Source: Pararge aegeria (lineage: Eukaryota > Arthropoda > Insecta > Lepidoptera > Nymphalidae). From it: a DNA stretch of 64,000 nt. Both the position numbers and the translations under genes were made by a program. The DNA is taken from the NCBI RefSeq assembly GCF_905163445.1, contig NC_053205.1, positions 5,045,001-5,109,000 of the forward strand, given 5' to 3'. The notes beneath the pieces were generated by a model. It was not told the origin of the DNA. It searched no databases and saw only the letters and a list, made by a program, of their open reading frames with translations. Positions 9,707-20,164 of the stretch are shown here, piece after piece; the stretch's first letter is position 1, and every line of letters starts with the position of its first letter.

Positions 9707-9737
9707 GGTCAAAGCCAAACTCTCGCCGCGCGTACAG
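9707..9737 (-). repeat. Right terminal inverted repeat
   Basis: Read on the minus strand it begins CTGTACGCGCGGCGAGAGTT, matching the left repeat at 30 of 31 positions. TA follows at 9738-9739. Confidence 0.9.
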
Positions 9738-9754
9738 TAATCTAGTTTATATTA

Positions 9755-10560
9755 TTTTCAAAGGACATCCTTGTATCCAAACATATGCCCAGAATATTCT
9801 ATGAGAGAGAACTTTGCCACTAAATGTTATCACCACCGTCCCCGTGGGGACCCATTCTACACAACCTTCTTTGGAAACCTTCCGGTTTAGAAGTCTATCT
9901 TTGAATATCACCCTATAACCGGAGTTAACCTCAACATCCTTGACGAAATCCGCCAGAGGTCAGAGGGAACTCCCCTCACAATACCAATGCGCGTGATGTC
10001 AAAAGAGGGGATCACAGCCTCATAATGATTAGCGACCAGAAGAGGGTTGTTTAAAAATGAATTCGCAGCTGCTGGTGACTTAAATTCGACACTGATACGG
10101 TTTCTACCCTCTTTCTTGATTCCACCTTGTGAATATCCTGCACACTGGATTTTAACATAACCTGGCCGAACTTAATAGGATTTAGGGTAGTGCCGGCAGA
10201 AGGGGCAGACTCAACGCGAGAAACGGGCCCTCGTCCTTGTTAGAGTATTTCCTGCCTTCTTTCAGATTGGGATGGATGAACAAAGAAATTATGGGATCAG
10301 ATGGAGCCCTGTTTGATAATTTAGTGGCTGAGCAATTTACCTGCTTTGAGGATCTTTTGTTGGTTTGCGGGAAGGGTCGGAGGTATCCATCGACTCCCCA
10401 GCCACCGCGCCTTGCGACCCAGAAGCCTGAGAGCCGATAGCAAAGCCCAAGTTGCTAGTCAGGTCAGGCGGGATAGGAGACATTGCAAAATAGATAGCGG
10501 CGTAGAAGATGGGTTAAAGCACTTAGTGCCATCCGATGAACCAAGTCACACAACAAACCA
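9755..10560 (-). pseudogene. Decayed non-LTR retrotransposon ORF1 (gag-like)
   Basis: Conceptual translation in shifting minus-strand frames gives a recognisable gag-like order: GESMDTSDPSRKPTKDPQSR, then SAPSAGTTLNPIKFGQ, then VEFKSPAAANSFLNNPLL, then IGIVRGVPSDL, and GTVVITFSGKVL at the end. These match the layout of I/Jockey-group ORF1 proteins, which package element RNA. Several frameshifts and stops break it. No zinc knuckles or reverse transcriptase are left here. Confidence 0.55.
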
Positions 10561-11205
10561 CAGAAACTTTGCAATCATAATCGAAAATTTGCAGAATAAA
10601 TACAAACACGTGCTATCTCCTAGGAAGCCAAATGGCGTCCTCATGCCAAGATATATAATTGAGGCTATCGGCGCAAAAGTGGTGTAACCCCAGACTACTC
10701 ATTATGAGATAATGAGGAATTAAAATTTGGTTGAATTGTTTTTTAACCTAGTTTCTTTTGTGAATATTATTATAACTTTTTTTGATTAACTTTATAAAAA
10801 GAACCTTTATATCTATAATATTTGTGTACTTCTTTGATAATTAACCCTTAATCAAATGGAACACTTTTTAAGAGATAAATAAAAACTGAGACCGGTTCTA
10901 GGGTGAGTCGTGTGAGTAGATTTCAAATCTCATGAAAATAATAAGAAAAAGTGGGGGGGGGGGGGGGAATTTGTATTTAAGTGTATGCCCACATCCAATA
11001 AAGGTATTTCATCCTTAACACCGAAGATACTGCCTTTCTTGTTTTTAAACGCTGTTCCTTTTTGTGCTTTTGTTTTCCGAGTTGTGAATTGTCCGAGCTG
11101 GGAATTGTTGTGAACCTGAAATCCCTATGAGCGTGCAACGTTGCCACATGTGTATAGGTGTAGGTTATAAACGCGTTGATAATTAATGCATCAAATTTAC
11201 ATCTC
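10561..11205. other. Unassigned AT-rich DNA with a poly-G run
   Basis: No coding evidence. A pure run of 15 G occurs at 10953-10967 in otherwise AT-rich sequence; its length may be unreliable in an assembly. Confidence 0.4.
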
Positions 11206-11209
11206 GTGG

Positions 11210-11755
11210 CTGATGTGCTGTTGTGAGTACTTCTACCTCTTAAGTATCACACCACTTGATCGCTGTGACTGACTCTGCTGTGACAGCTGCAAAATCGTGT
11301 TTCTCTAGTTTCAATGCTTTTGGTTGTTTCTTTATCATGTCAGGAAGATCTTTCTGTTACTTCTGACTGTTCCTACGGCAAAAATGTTTTTTTCATTAAA
11401 TATAATAGAATATCGTTATTTACAAAATACAGGTTACATATTTAAAAAGGTTTTAGGTTACAGTGTATTGCCATTAAAGGCGTGCAAAATGTAAGCATCA
11501 TGTAAATAATGCAAAAAATGACATTTTGTTATAAAAAATCATTAACATAATAATAGTTTTTATTTTAACAATTTTTCATGTAGGTTTTCTAAAAGATTAC
11601 AGCTCGTAGAAACATTTTCGAATGCAAGGCCTTCATTTTCAGTGCTGTCGCTGTTCCTGTGTATGCTTTAACGAACTACGGCCTTTGAATTTGACCATAC
11701 ACTGGTCAATCGATTGTACCGCCGACTTATGAGCTTTGTAACGAATCTACCCTAC
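11210..11755 (-). pseudogene. Decayed piggyBac-like transposase fragment
   Basis: Minus-strand translation shows AVQSIDQCMVKFKGRSSLK (11650-11740), which is the region around the first catalytic aspartate of piggyBac transposases. After an unrelated 200-bp AT-rich stretch follow AVGTVRSNRKIF and KALKLEKHDFAAV (11220-11380), which match the later strand of the same domain. Stops and frameshifts are frequent. An old relic, independent of the two better piggyBac elements to the right. Confidence 0.5.
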
Positions 11756-11759
11756 TTTA

Positions 11760-13080
11760 CTAAATAATTAATATTTTTAAAGAACGTAATACCGAGAGAA
11801 AATCGGACCTCGTAATCGATTTAGGAATAAACCGTTTTTCTCTTTACGTGGTGTTGTGAACAGAGTGTTATTTGAAATAATGCAACGGAGCGATACTCCA
11901 ATAGTTGAGTTAGAGTACTGCATCACAGTGATGATGCAATAACGTGGCAAACCTAATATGAGACTTAACGTGGTAAACCTTCTATGATTCTATAACGTGG
12001 TAAACATAATAGGAATCTAATCTGTTGTTTTATGTTAGGCTGGGTTTTAGGCCTGTGGCATACTAGTCCCCGCAGTGAGCCTCGCCCTGCCTTGACGTCT
12101 AACGTGCAGATACCCAAATGCAGAACGCACTGCTTTAAGGTACACTGCGGTGTCCATGCGCTGTCTAATTTAAATACGCGGACCGTACCGCTAGAGGAAC
12201 ACTCTCACAAAGTGTCCATGCGCAGTTGTAGGTAATCTCACTGACTCGTTCTTTTAGGGAGGCCAAACGTGGAACTTACTGCTATAAGGTTCACTAGTGA
12301 CCATGCGCTGTATAATTATTGCTCTGCATTTCTCGCACAATTTAATGTAAAATAATACAGGGGGGGGAACTCACAATCGACTTGACCTACCTTGATGAAA
12401 TACATTTTGTGAAATGTGTACTGCATACATTACTACAGTTTTTTTTTTTTATTATTACAAAGTTTGATTTACCACAACCACTTTGACCTGCTACTATAGC
12501 AGTAAATGGATATAAAAAATGATACATTTGTGAAGTGGTACGTGCTGTCTTGGTTATGGTAGAACAGGGAATGGGTAAAAAAAATAATATAACAGCATTT
12601 TAAAGTCAACTATAATATGCTTAATAAAATGTTAATATTACAATGAAATCGATTTTATACACCTTTAATACATAATACAATTATTTTTAGTCTACATTAT
12701 ATACAGTTTTAATACATTTTTGTATGTCAGCTAAATTATTCATCAATATTAATGATTAAAGAACGTTATAGCTCACATGGCTTTCCTTTTATTTATTATA
12801 TTTTTCATAGCCTTGCTCTGTTGAAAGTAAAAAAAATTACGAATTACATTATATAATATTACATTATAGTATTATGTTATTCGTTAATATTTGTAGTATA
12901 TAACTTTATATATCTTATTAATCTTTATCAAATACATTAAAAAAAAATTATAACAAATAATAAGTTTATTAAGTACAGAGAAAACTTGTTCTACAAACAA
13001 AAACCATCGATAAAACTCATGATACAGTATTGAGAAAATTAATTTTGTAGTGACCCCAAGCTAATGTTTCAGTAGAGTTA
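11760..13080. other. Unassigned AT-rich DNA with small repeats
   Basis: AACGTGG(C/T)AAAC occurs three times at about 27-bp steps (11941-12005). A segment near 12121-12170 (CTGCTTTAAGGTACACTGCG) recurs with changes at 12272-12320. Poly-T tracts lie at 12431-12441. No gene or terminal repeats were recognised. Confidence 0.4.
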
Positions 13081-13084
13081 TTCA

Positions 13085-13512
13085 TTAAATTCGTTTTGTA
13101 TCAGAATGTGAAAGTGATATTTTATTATTTTTTTGGGTAAATATAACATGTTTTATTAATCGAAATCTATACATTACACATATCTCATTTATCTTTTTGA
13201 ATAGAACTGTTTTATAATTTTCCATTTGGATAGTTTTAGTAACTGATTTGTTAACTCCTTTTGCTTTTGCAACGAATTTATCTAATGAATTTATGGCATA
13301 CATTTTTGATCTTAAACCAACAAATTCTGTTAAAATTGTCCCGTTATTTTCATCTTTGAAATAGCCAGTTTTTTTTTTATTTAATAAAGGAAAACCATAT
13401 GTGTTATTAGAACAGTAGTCTGAAGTATCAAAATATTTGTTTATATCAGGTTTAATATCAGCATAAAAATTGTCGGTAAAAAATTGATATATGAAGCTGT
13501 CAGTGTCAGTAT
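13085..13512 (-). pseudogene. Type-B DNA polymerase, C-terminal part (palm motif C and end)
   Basis: Translation from 13512 gives the palm signature DTDS followed by FIYQFFTDNFYADIKPDINK, TYGFPLLNKKKTGYFKDE and, after the frame restart at 13303, MYAINSLDKFVAKAKGVNKS. The order matches the end of protein-primed family-B DNA polymerases (DNA_pol_B_2) carried by Polinton/Maverick-like elements and relatives. The last frame ends at 13085. Upstream the gene is cut at 13499-13512 by a retrotransposon whose target duplication overlaps the DTDS codons. The rest of the gene lies at 18895-19352, 22200-22752 and about 29930-30395. Confidence 0.75.
13499..13512. repeat. Target site duplication, left copy
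   Basis: GTCAGTGTCAGTAT is repeated exactly at 18881-18894 and brackets the inserted retrotransposon at 13513-18880. Confidence 0.85.
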
Positions 13513-13599
13513 CTTCTTCTTCTTCTTCTGCTTGCGGCTCAGGTTCATCTGGTCCTTGGTGTCACGTCGACCGGTTACGATCTATTGTGACGCCGCTGT

Positions 13600-14636
13600 C
13601 TAGATCTCCCAGCAAGCGTTGGTCGCCTTCAGGAAAAGCAGCACTTTCCTTGCTGAAAGAAATTTAGCATCCTCTGGTTGCATTATGTGTTTCCCCAAAA
13701 GAGTGCTGCGTTTATGCATCAGCGCGGGGCAGGAAGAGATCAAATGCAGCGGCGTCTCCGCAGCCTCCTTACAGAGTCTACATAGATCTGTGTCCTGCAG
13801 CTTTAGGTTGAACATGTATCTATTAAGCCCACAGTGCCCCGTAAGCGCTCGCACTAGGATGCATAGGTTTTTTCTGTTGAGTGCTAATGCCTCAGAGGCG
13901 GCCCTTTTGTTGAATGGTCTTATTAGCACTCGACAATGGTTCATTCCTTGGAGTTGTCTCCAGCGAATGAGTGTGTGGTAATTACAATAGGTTTGTAGGG
14001 TGAGTTGCGCCAGGCTTTTGGGTATTCCGCAGACCGGCTCAGGGCAAATTTGCTTCTCCAACGCGCCTGACTGCAAATTCATCGGCCATTTCGTTACCGA
14101 TGATCCCCTTATGGCCAGCGTAGAATGACCCTGTTGGTTAGCGCCAGAGTATTCAGTAATTGTCTGCAGTTTTCTACCAGCTTTGAGTTTAGAACCTCAA
14201 AAGATAGAGCAGAAAGTGCTGCCTGACTATCCGAATGGATATAAATAGTTTTGTTTTTGTAGTTCTTTAGCAGACAGGTTTCCGTACATTCAATTATTGC
14301 GAAGACCTCTGCTTGGAATATGGAGGCGTAGACACCCAGGTTACGTTGAAGCCCTACCCTGGTGGTCTCTTCAAATATTCCGCATCCTACGTTACTACCC
14401 GACTTGGAGCCGTCTGTATACCACTTAAGGCTCCCCGGTTTCCAGGTGATCCGGTTTTCAAGCCAGTCAATACGATTTGGAATTTCCACAGTATATTGCC
14501 TGAGGAAATTAAGTTTTGGAGTTATTGAGTCTGTTGGCATCCCCAAAACAGGTATCCCAAGAACTGAGTTATGAAGATGCCTCAGTTCTCGTGAGAGCAG
14601 TTTATCACACCCTGGCTGGTGAGCCTGTACATGCAA
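13600..14636 (-). pseudogene. Retrotransposon RNase H and C-terminal zinc region
   Basis: RNase H catalytic order is visible: WYTDGSKSG (D), SIFQAEVFAIIE (E), IHSDSQAALSAL (D) and GNEMADEFAVRR (D). The frame changes near 14110-14135 and again near 14060. A terminal CRLCKEAAETPLHLISSCP motif (C-C-H-C) follows, as in I-group elements. The domain would degrade RNA in the RNA-DNA hybrid during target-primed reverse transcription. Confidence 0.8.
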
Positions 14637-15438
14637 GCCTTCGCCTCCTTCCTAACATGTAGGTGAAGAGGAGGGAGATTCAGCAAAGCATCCAGAGCAG
14701 CCCCAGGGGTGGTGCTCATGGCTCCTGTTATGAGCAAGCAGGCTGAGCGTTGTAGACTGCTTAGCTTGTTTTGGGTCTTTACCTGCATCGTCTTACTACT
14801 CCAAACCACGGATGCATAAGACACAATAGGCCTCACAATGGCTGTGTTTCATGCCCCATCTGTTCCCCGCTAGCCGACCGCAGATCCCCAGTGCTGATTT
14901 TGCTTTTTTATGTACGCCATCTATGTGGGAGTTCCAGGTCATTTTCTTGTCAAGTGTAACTCCCAGGTATTTGACCTCCTCCGAGAATGGGATACTTATG
15001 TTGTTCAGCTTGGGTGGCTTAAGATTGTCAATCTTACGCTTCCTAGTGAACGGTATTATTACAGTTTTGTCAGCGTTAACTGTAAGTTCGTTCTCTATGC
15101 ACCATTTTTCAATAGTGTTGAGTGCTCTTTGCATGCGATGGGAGAGGGTGTCCTGGGTGTACTCCTCGCACAGTGACCACCAAGTCATCAGCGTATCCTT
15201 GGACATCAAAGTGCAAGTTAGCCAGCTTGTGCAATAGATTGTCCACCACAAGGGTCCAAAGCAGGGCTGAGAGAACCCCGCCCTGCGGACATCCCCTAGT
15301 GGTGAGCACATTTACATTCCGGTTGGAGAGCATCGCCTCTACCCACCTGATGGTTGTGTGATCAGCCTGCTTATTGACAAGACCGCCCACCAGTTGTAAG
15401 GTCAAGGTGCAAGTTAGGTCTAGTAAAAGATGGTACAC
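14582..15438 (-). pseudogene. Retrotransposon reverse transcriptase core, fragmented
   Basis: The segment contains TTRGCPQGGVLSALLW, the catalytic GYADDLVV, and downstream KTVIIPFTRKRK and VKYLGVTLDKKMTWNSHI, in three overlapping frames (15109-15438, 14796-15311, 14582-14836). The N-terminal fingers and the endonuclease are missing: at about 15430 the sequence changes to the Gypsy LTR. Confidence 0.8.
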
Positions 15439-15568
15439 GTCATCACAGATTTTATTTAGAGTAAAAAAAGGTCAGAGGTGGTGGGCCCGTCAATTAATTT
15501 GCTTCCCAATTCTGCAGTGGGCGAGTACTGCCCTAGCTTGTAGCCGTTGATTGGGTGGCCCAGAAGAA

Positions 15569-15776
15569 GCAGGCGGAGACACGAGGTGGTCTTCAGCTGC
15601 ACCAGGAACCGACACGTTGAGCAGGCGGAGACACGAGGTGGTCTTCAGCTGCACCAGGAACCGACACGTTGAGCAGGCGGTGACACGAGGTGGTCTTCAG
15701 CTGCACCAGGAACCGACACGTTGAGCAGGCGGAGACACGAGGTGGTCTTCAGCTGCAACAGGAACCGGTACGTTGG
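15569..15776. repeat. 52-bp minisatellite, four copies
   Basis: GCAGGCGGAGACACGAGGTG starts units at 15569, 15621, 15673 and 15725, exactly 52 bp apart. Units 1-3 differ by single bases and the fourth is more diverged at its end. It lies within the putative Gypsy LTR. Confidence 0.9.
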
Positions 15777-16243
15777 CGATGCAACGCTGGTGATCGGCGT
15801 CGGAGGTGACGTCGACAACAACAGAGTGTCAAACTTGGACCCCGATACACGGGGTTTAAATAGCTCTAGGGTAAGTATCCTTAAGGTCAAAGGCAAGCAA
15901 ATCAAAGCAGCAATCAGGTGAGAGTCGTAAAAAAAAATAATGCGGCGGCCGCGCGGCGTCCAGTCTCTGGTAGAAATTATGGGCGTCTGCGAGTGCCGTG
16001 CTAAGTGAGAAAGACGCGAGCGCGGTTGGTCCCCGCGCACCGCTCCCCTCGCGCCGGCATGCCAATTTCGCGACATTTCGGAAGATTGCCCACGCGCAAA
16101 TTCCAACAATATTAATTTATAAAATTAAATAGACATTTATTACGGTACATATCCCCCTCGCCTACCAAGAATTTCATTCCACTTAAATGAAATCCGCTAG
16201 GACTCTCAGTAACGTCCCTACAATACTCATTTAGACCCAACTT

Positions 16244-16837
16244 TCAAATTCTCTCATACTTCACGCATACAATGAAAGCAACAGTATTTGTATTTGAAAT
16301 ACTGACGCATCCTTCCACAATTAAAGTTAATGGTTGTAAGACAAAAATAAAATTCATAGACTCTTGTACAAACTTAGCTATAGATGAAATAACGAATGGC
16401 GATGAGAGGAAAATAGCATAATATTGTGTATTATAGGAAACTAATTGGGCCAGGTTAATATGCCAGGTTCCTAGATCCTTCCCAGTCATGTCTTGTAAAA
16501 CATAAACTAAAGGAGACTTCTTAGCAGTTATTTTAGCCTTAATAAATTTAGGAGCTAGTTTTTTAGAAAAAAGGTTTTCCTTGTTGCTAAGGAAGTAAGC
16601 ACGCTTCATAACTACGTCACCAACGTTAAATTCGGCAAACTTACGGCGCAAGTTATAGTGGGAAGTATTTTTTATATGAGCCTGCCAAAGTCGAGATTGA
16701 ACAGTGTCGAAAATTGTTGATAGGCAACCCAAGTTTTCGACATAAACATCTCGAGGTAAAAACAATACTTCACTATCAACATCAACAACATCAGTGTAGT
16801 GTGTTGCACAAGGAAAAGGAAGGAAGTTCGCGACCAA
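16244..16837 (-). pseudogene. Gypsy pol C-terminal region
   Basis: A 197-residue frame with EFNVGDVVMKRAYFLSNKE and APKFIKAKITAKKSPLVYVL, the GPY/F-like module that follows the integrase core in Ty3-type elements. It lies directly downstream of the integrase, in another phase. The tail after about residue 130 is not recognisable. Confidence 0.65.
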
Positions 16838-16881
16838 AGACTAAGAACGCGGGTGTGAAACCGGTAACTTCATTAACGGAA

Positions 16882-17370
16882 CTATTTATATCGCTCAACC
16901 AGGTTAACTTGAGGGGTATACTTAGGAGTGTAGTGGACGTTGGGGATTACGTATTTTTTAAATAGGGAATCCGCCACTTTTCCACAGAATTGGGTCCCGT
17001 TGTCCATAAGAATAGTCTGTGGAGTCCCGTATATAAGAAACACAGACTCTTCTAGTATTCTAGTGACAATGTCCGCAGTAGCCTTTTTTATTGGGAAAAT
17101 TAAACAATACTTTGAAAAGCAACACGTAATAACTAAGATATAGTTGTTGCGTAATTTAGTAGTGGGTAGAGGACCCATTAAGTCTACCGAAATCATCTGG
17201 AACGGTCGTGAACAATGTTTCGGACGACCCATCTCTCCAAAAACCTGATGATTTTGAGACTTATAGGATAAGCATTTGTCACAAGTACTTATGTATTTCA
17301 CGACATCTTTGTGCATGCCAGGCCAATAATAACGTAAGGCAAGACGACGGTAGGTTTTAAAAATTCCCAT
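16882..17370 (-). pseudogene. Gypsy integrase
   Basis: The frame starts with the zinc-binding half (LRYYWPGMHKDVVKYI, CDKCLSYKSQ) and continues into the catalytic core: ISVDLMGPLP (D) and ILMDNGTQFCG (D); the NLVERYK segment contains the glutamate region. Integrases of this class insert the LTR element's DNA. The frame stops before the core ends, so the copy is broken. Confidence 0.8.
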
Positions 17371-17385
17371 ATGACCAGCCGTAGG

Positions 17386-17826
17386 TTAATTATGGTTCTC
17401 CGCTATAATTTGTTCACGGAGCTCAGAAGGGACCACTTCCTTACACGAAAATTCGTCTGTAAGTTGGCATTTATTTTTAGATAAGCGAAAGAGACTACCA
17501 TTTTTAATTAAGAAATTTGTAAATTTTAATGGTTCATTTAGACAACCGTTATAGGACTTTTTGTACCAAGAGTCCTTAGTGTCCAAGTAAGATTTGGAAG
17601 TACTAATGGCACTTACAGGGACGCTTCTAGAAAGAGCGTCTGGAATGACGTTATCGACGCCCCGGCGGTGTTTAAGAATAAAGTTAAATGCCGATAAACG
17701 TACACCCCAACGAGCTAAGCGACCAGTAGGGTTGCTAATAGACAAGAACCATTTAAGTGCGCTATGGTCAGTATAGACTGTAAAAGTTTGACCGTTTTCT
17801 ATGTAACAACGCCAATGTGGTTGCAA
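17386..17826 (-). pseudogene. Gypsy RNase H and linker
   Basis: The sequence includes VYTDHSALKWFLSISNPTGR and HRRGVDNVIPDALSR, the RNase H end of a Ty3-type pol, followed by the linker to the integrase. The frame stops at 17386 just before the integrase frame, so a stop or frameshift separates them. At 17820-17826 the reading joins retrotransposon ORF1 sequence in another phase. Confidence 0.8.
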
Positions 17827-18749
17827 TCCATGGCTTTGGAAGCTCGCTATACTCCATTATGGATATGTTCGCCTCAGGCCATGGCCTGCAATTTGGGACT
17901 TCACTCACAAGCCAGTCTTTGCTGCGTTGGTTCTCACAGGTTACGAGAATCCATCCTGCCTTGTGAGTAAAGCCCAGAAAGGACGGTCCAGCGCCTCTGT
18001 TGTCCATGCACCTCCTTCTTGTGTTTAGGAAGGTGACCAGGGCCGCACCAACCGAACTCATTTGCGCGTCTGTCATTGGCACCACATTTCGGATGCCAAC
18101 TCTTGTCGCGCCCGCTATGTCCCTATAGCTGAGAGGCGGGTTGGTCCCCCGCCTCACAGGTGTAGTGGACAATTTTGGAGCCTTGCTCGGCTTCTCCTTG
18201 GGGGAGTTGTCCTCTGGTCTGCCCGTCTTGAGGTTATGTCGCGGACCATTCGGTTGAGTCGAGCAAGATTTGCCTGCCTGAAGAATGGCCTCGTTGAGTT
18301 CGAGACCCTCCTTCAGGAGCCTCCACATTCTCTTCTTTCCTGCAACACTCAAGCGTCTAAACGCTGGATTGGCGTAGATGTTTTTGTTGTCGGGCTGGGC
18401 AGGTGTGCTCAAGTGAGCAGAGGTGGTATGACCTCCGTCCTCCATCGTAACATCCCGGTCCAGTACCGAAGGTGCTCCAGTTGTTGCAGAGTCAATAGGC
18501 GTCTTCAGCTCCTGGAAAATACCAGTTGGTGCTGAGTCAGTCTTACTCCTCTGCTCCTGGTCTGATCCACCAGAGGTGGATGGTAATAAGTTGGACATGT
18601 GTGTATCCATGCAAGTCCCACGAGTAGCAAGGGAAATAAAATGTCGCAAGGCCCCAGAGCCCCGCATGAGACCCGAAGGGCAATATACTACCTCGATTTG
18701 CCCCGGTTTCGAGGAGACTCCGTTCAGGACTGATTAACCCATCAGCCAT
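17823..18749 (-). pseudogene. Non-LTR retrotransposon ORF1 with DUF4780-like domain
   Basis: The main frame (17768-18667) has a Ser/Thr/Pro-rich N-terminal half, a basic stretch (RLSVAGKKRMWRLLKEGLEL) and a C-terminal DUF4780-like region (KAGWILVTCENQRSKDWLVS). The N-terminus (from 18749, MADGLISPERSLLETGANRG) is in another phase. The last 18 residues before 17768 are the reverse of the Gypsy RNase H frame and not part of the protein. ORF1 proteins of this kind accompany I/R1-like reverse transcriptases. Confidence 0.65.
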
Positions 18750-18880
18750 TCATCCATCGGCACGGGTCGTGTGACACCTTGGATTGGGTGTTTGGGAAAA
18801 TATACTAGCAGTACTTTCCCAAGGTACTACTGTCACCTTTATTGAGGGTATTTAATGCCTCAGGGTTTGTGGTAACCGTG

Positions 18881-18894
18881 GTCAGTGTCAGTAT
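18881..18894. repeat. Target site duplication, right copy
   Basis: Exact second copy of GTCAGTGTCAGTAT (compare 13499-13512). Confidence 0.85.
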
Positions 18895-19352
18895 ACAATA
18901 TTTTACAATTGGATCCATATTTTATTTTCATACATGAGAGTTTTAGAAATGTCTAAAATGCAAAGTCCTAAATATAGGGGTTTATTGTAAAATAGTTTAG
19001 TTTTTTTAAGTTGAATAGCGACAAAATTTTCTGAGAATATTGAAAGGCCATGAAACTCAGGTCTCGCAATAAGTTTTTGAGCACCTCTGACTTTACCCCT
19101 TCCCAATGCATACATAATTTAACATCCACTCGTTTTTCAATGTTTTCCATAGTTTTCCCAAATATTGAATTATTCATTAGTTTATAAAAGTCTTTTTCAA
19201 AATCGGAATGAGCAGATGTACGTAGTTTTGTATTTAAATCAATATATTTTTGTAACCAAGGACTCTGTTGAAATTTTAAAATTCTATGGACTTTTTTTAG
19301 TTTTAACCCCATTTCAAGATATTGTTTAAGGTTTCTGTAATGAATTAAATAT
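18895..19352 (-). pseudogene. Type-B DNA polymerase, central palm region
   Basis: The frame 18968-19312 contains LKLKKVHRILKFQQSPWLQK and DFYKLMNNSIFGKTMENIEK, the NSxFGKTMEN block of protein-primed family-B polymerases. A continuation to 19352 reads HYRNLKQYLEMG. On the other side, after a frame change near 18925-18960, the sequence approaches the YTDTDS motif that is completed at 13512. The regions before and after are displaced by insertions. The copy is dead. Confidence 0.75.
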
Positions 19353-19359
19353 TTATTTA

Positions 19360-20060
19360 TTTAACAATCCTATCTTATCATAAAAAATTTCACGAAGACT
19401 TTCATCACTACGTGAAGTACGATTTAACATTTCTTCTAAGAGACGTCTATAATTTTCTTCACTAGGGAAAGCCTTCTTGAGTTTAACCTGCCACTCATCC
19501 CAAGTAAAGACAACTGTTGATAATGCTTCAAACCATTTTTTGCTAGCCCAACTAACTTTTGTAAAGAAAAGTGAACAGTTTGTTTCTCATCCCATCAAGA
19601 CAGCACATTATCAGAGAGTCGCCCTGATCTAATATGCATTGTCAAGCAACCAACAAATCCAGTATAAACAAAAGAAATTAATTTTGAAGATTTAAATGCT
19701 CATAAGCCTCTTGATAAGGTTTTTAAAGTGGGCGTTTAGCAATAGTAATTTAAATAACTTAAGATTGTCTACTTACCTTTTTGGTCCGATAGCACTTCTT
19801 AGATAAAATGAAAACACCTTATCCAATACCAGTAAATAATATATATTTTAGTTCACTTTACAGAGAAGCTAAATTAATATACAACTCTTTAACACCACCT
19901 CTCGGTTCCAAAGTTCCAATCAAAGTGTTTTAAAAATAAGGAAGCCGCTTCGAACATCGCGTTCTCCGCTCGGTCTCTCAAATCCCCTCTCCAGCACTGA
20001 CCCGAATGAATACCGATCAGACCACGCGAACTCAGACGAAATCCTTTTATTTTTAAAAGT
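19360..20060 (-). mobile_element. LTR-retrotransposon 5' fragment (gag start and presumed 5' LTR)
   Basis: Minus-strand translation at 19375-19600 shows WDEWQVKLKKAFPSEENYRR and RTSRSDESLREIFYDKIGLL, a retrotransposon gag (capsid) pattern. Upstream on the same strand the AT-rich segment 19700-20060 has no frame and may be leader and LTR. The rest of pol is absent, so the fragment ends where the polymerase gene resumes at about 19352. Confidence 0.5.
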
Positions 20061-20164
20061 CAATATACAAATATTTTTAATCAAACTACTTACTTAATTA
20101 TTTTAAAATTACAATAACATCTTAATATATTTGAAAGCAGACAAACTTAATAATGTATTTAAAA

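Larger units (their letters stand above)
4480..9737 (-). mobile_element. Tc1/mariner-superfamily transposon carrying a viral tandem array
   Basis: Terminal inverted repeats 4480-4510 and 9707-9737 agree at 30 of 31 positions, and both sides carry TA, the target duplication of this superfamily. The right 1.8 kb holds a minus-strand transposase gene with its start about 280 bp inside the right repeat. The left 390 bp (4511-4872) is AT-rich with poly(A)-signal-like motifs for the minus strand and looks like the gene's 3' flank. Between the transposase C-terminus and that flank sits the 4873-7942 viral array. Without the array the element would be about 2.2 kb, a normal size for the group. The array therefore seems to have been gained inside a standard element and now lies between its ends. 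Confidence 0.8.
15430..17822 (-). mobile_element. Gypsy (Ty3-type) LTR retrotransposon 3' half
   Basis: Minus-strand order is RNase H (17826-17386), integrase (17370-16882), a pol C-terminal region (16837-16244), a purine tract GGCGAGGGGG (about 16152-16161), and a putative LTR (about 16150-15430) with AATAAA at about 15453-15458. The 5' LTR, gag, protease and reverse transcriptase are absent. The left join falls in the non-LTR reverse transcriptase and the right join at 17820-17826 falls in its ORF1, so this fragment replaces the centre of the non-LTR element. Confidence 0.65.
13513..18880 (-). mobile_element. RNase-H-type non-LTR retrotransposon (mosaic with a Gypsy fragment)
   Basis: The insertion is flanked by a 14-bp target duplication. 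Its 3' end on the minus strand is a (GAA)n tail (13513-13528). From 5' to 3' it holds an ORF1 (about 18750-17823), then foreign Gypsy-type DNA (17822-15430) where endonuclease and N-terminal reverse transcriptase should be, then the reverse transcriptase core and RNase H (15438-13600). The RNase H domain suggests an I/LOA/R1-like clade; I cannot choose among them. All frames are interrupted. Confidence 0.7.

Noticed and set aside
10346..10687. 113-residue plus-strand gene
   Set aside because: The minus strand over the same bases reads as a decayed retrotransposon ORF1; the plus frame shows no motif.
13619..13981. 120-residue plus-strand frame
   Set aside because: It is the complement of the RNase H/zinc region of a retrotransposon and has no support of its own.
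15569..15776. CRISPR-like array
   Set aside because: The repeats are directly adjacent 52-bp units without unique spacers, in a eukaryotic LTR: a minisatellite.
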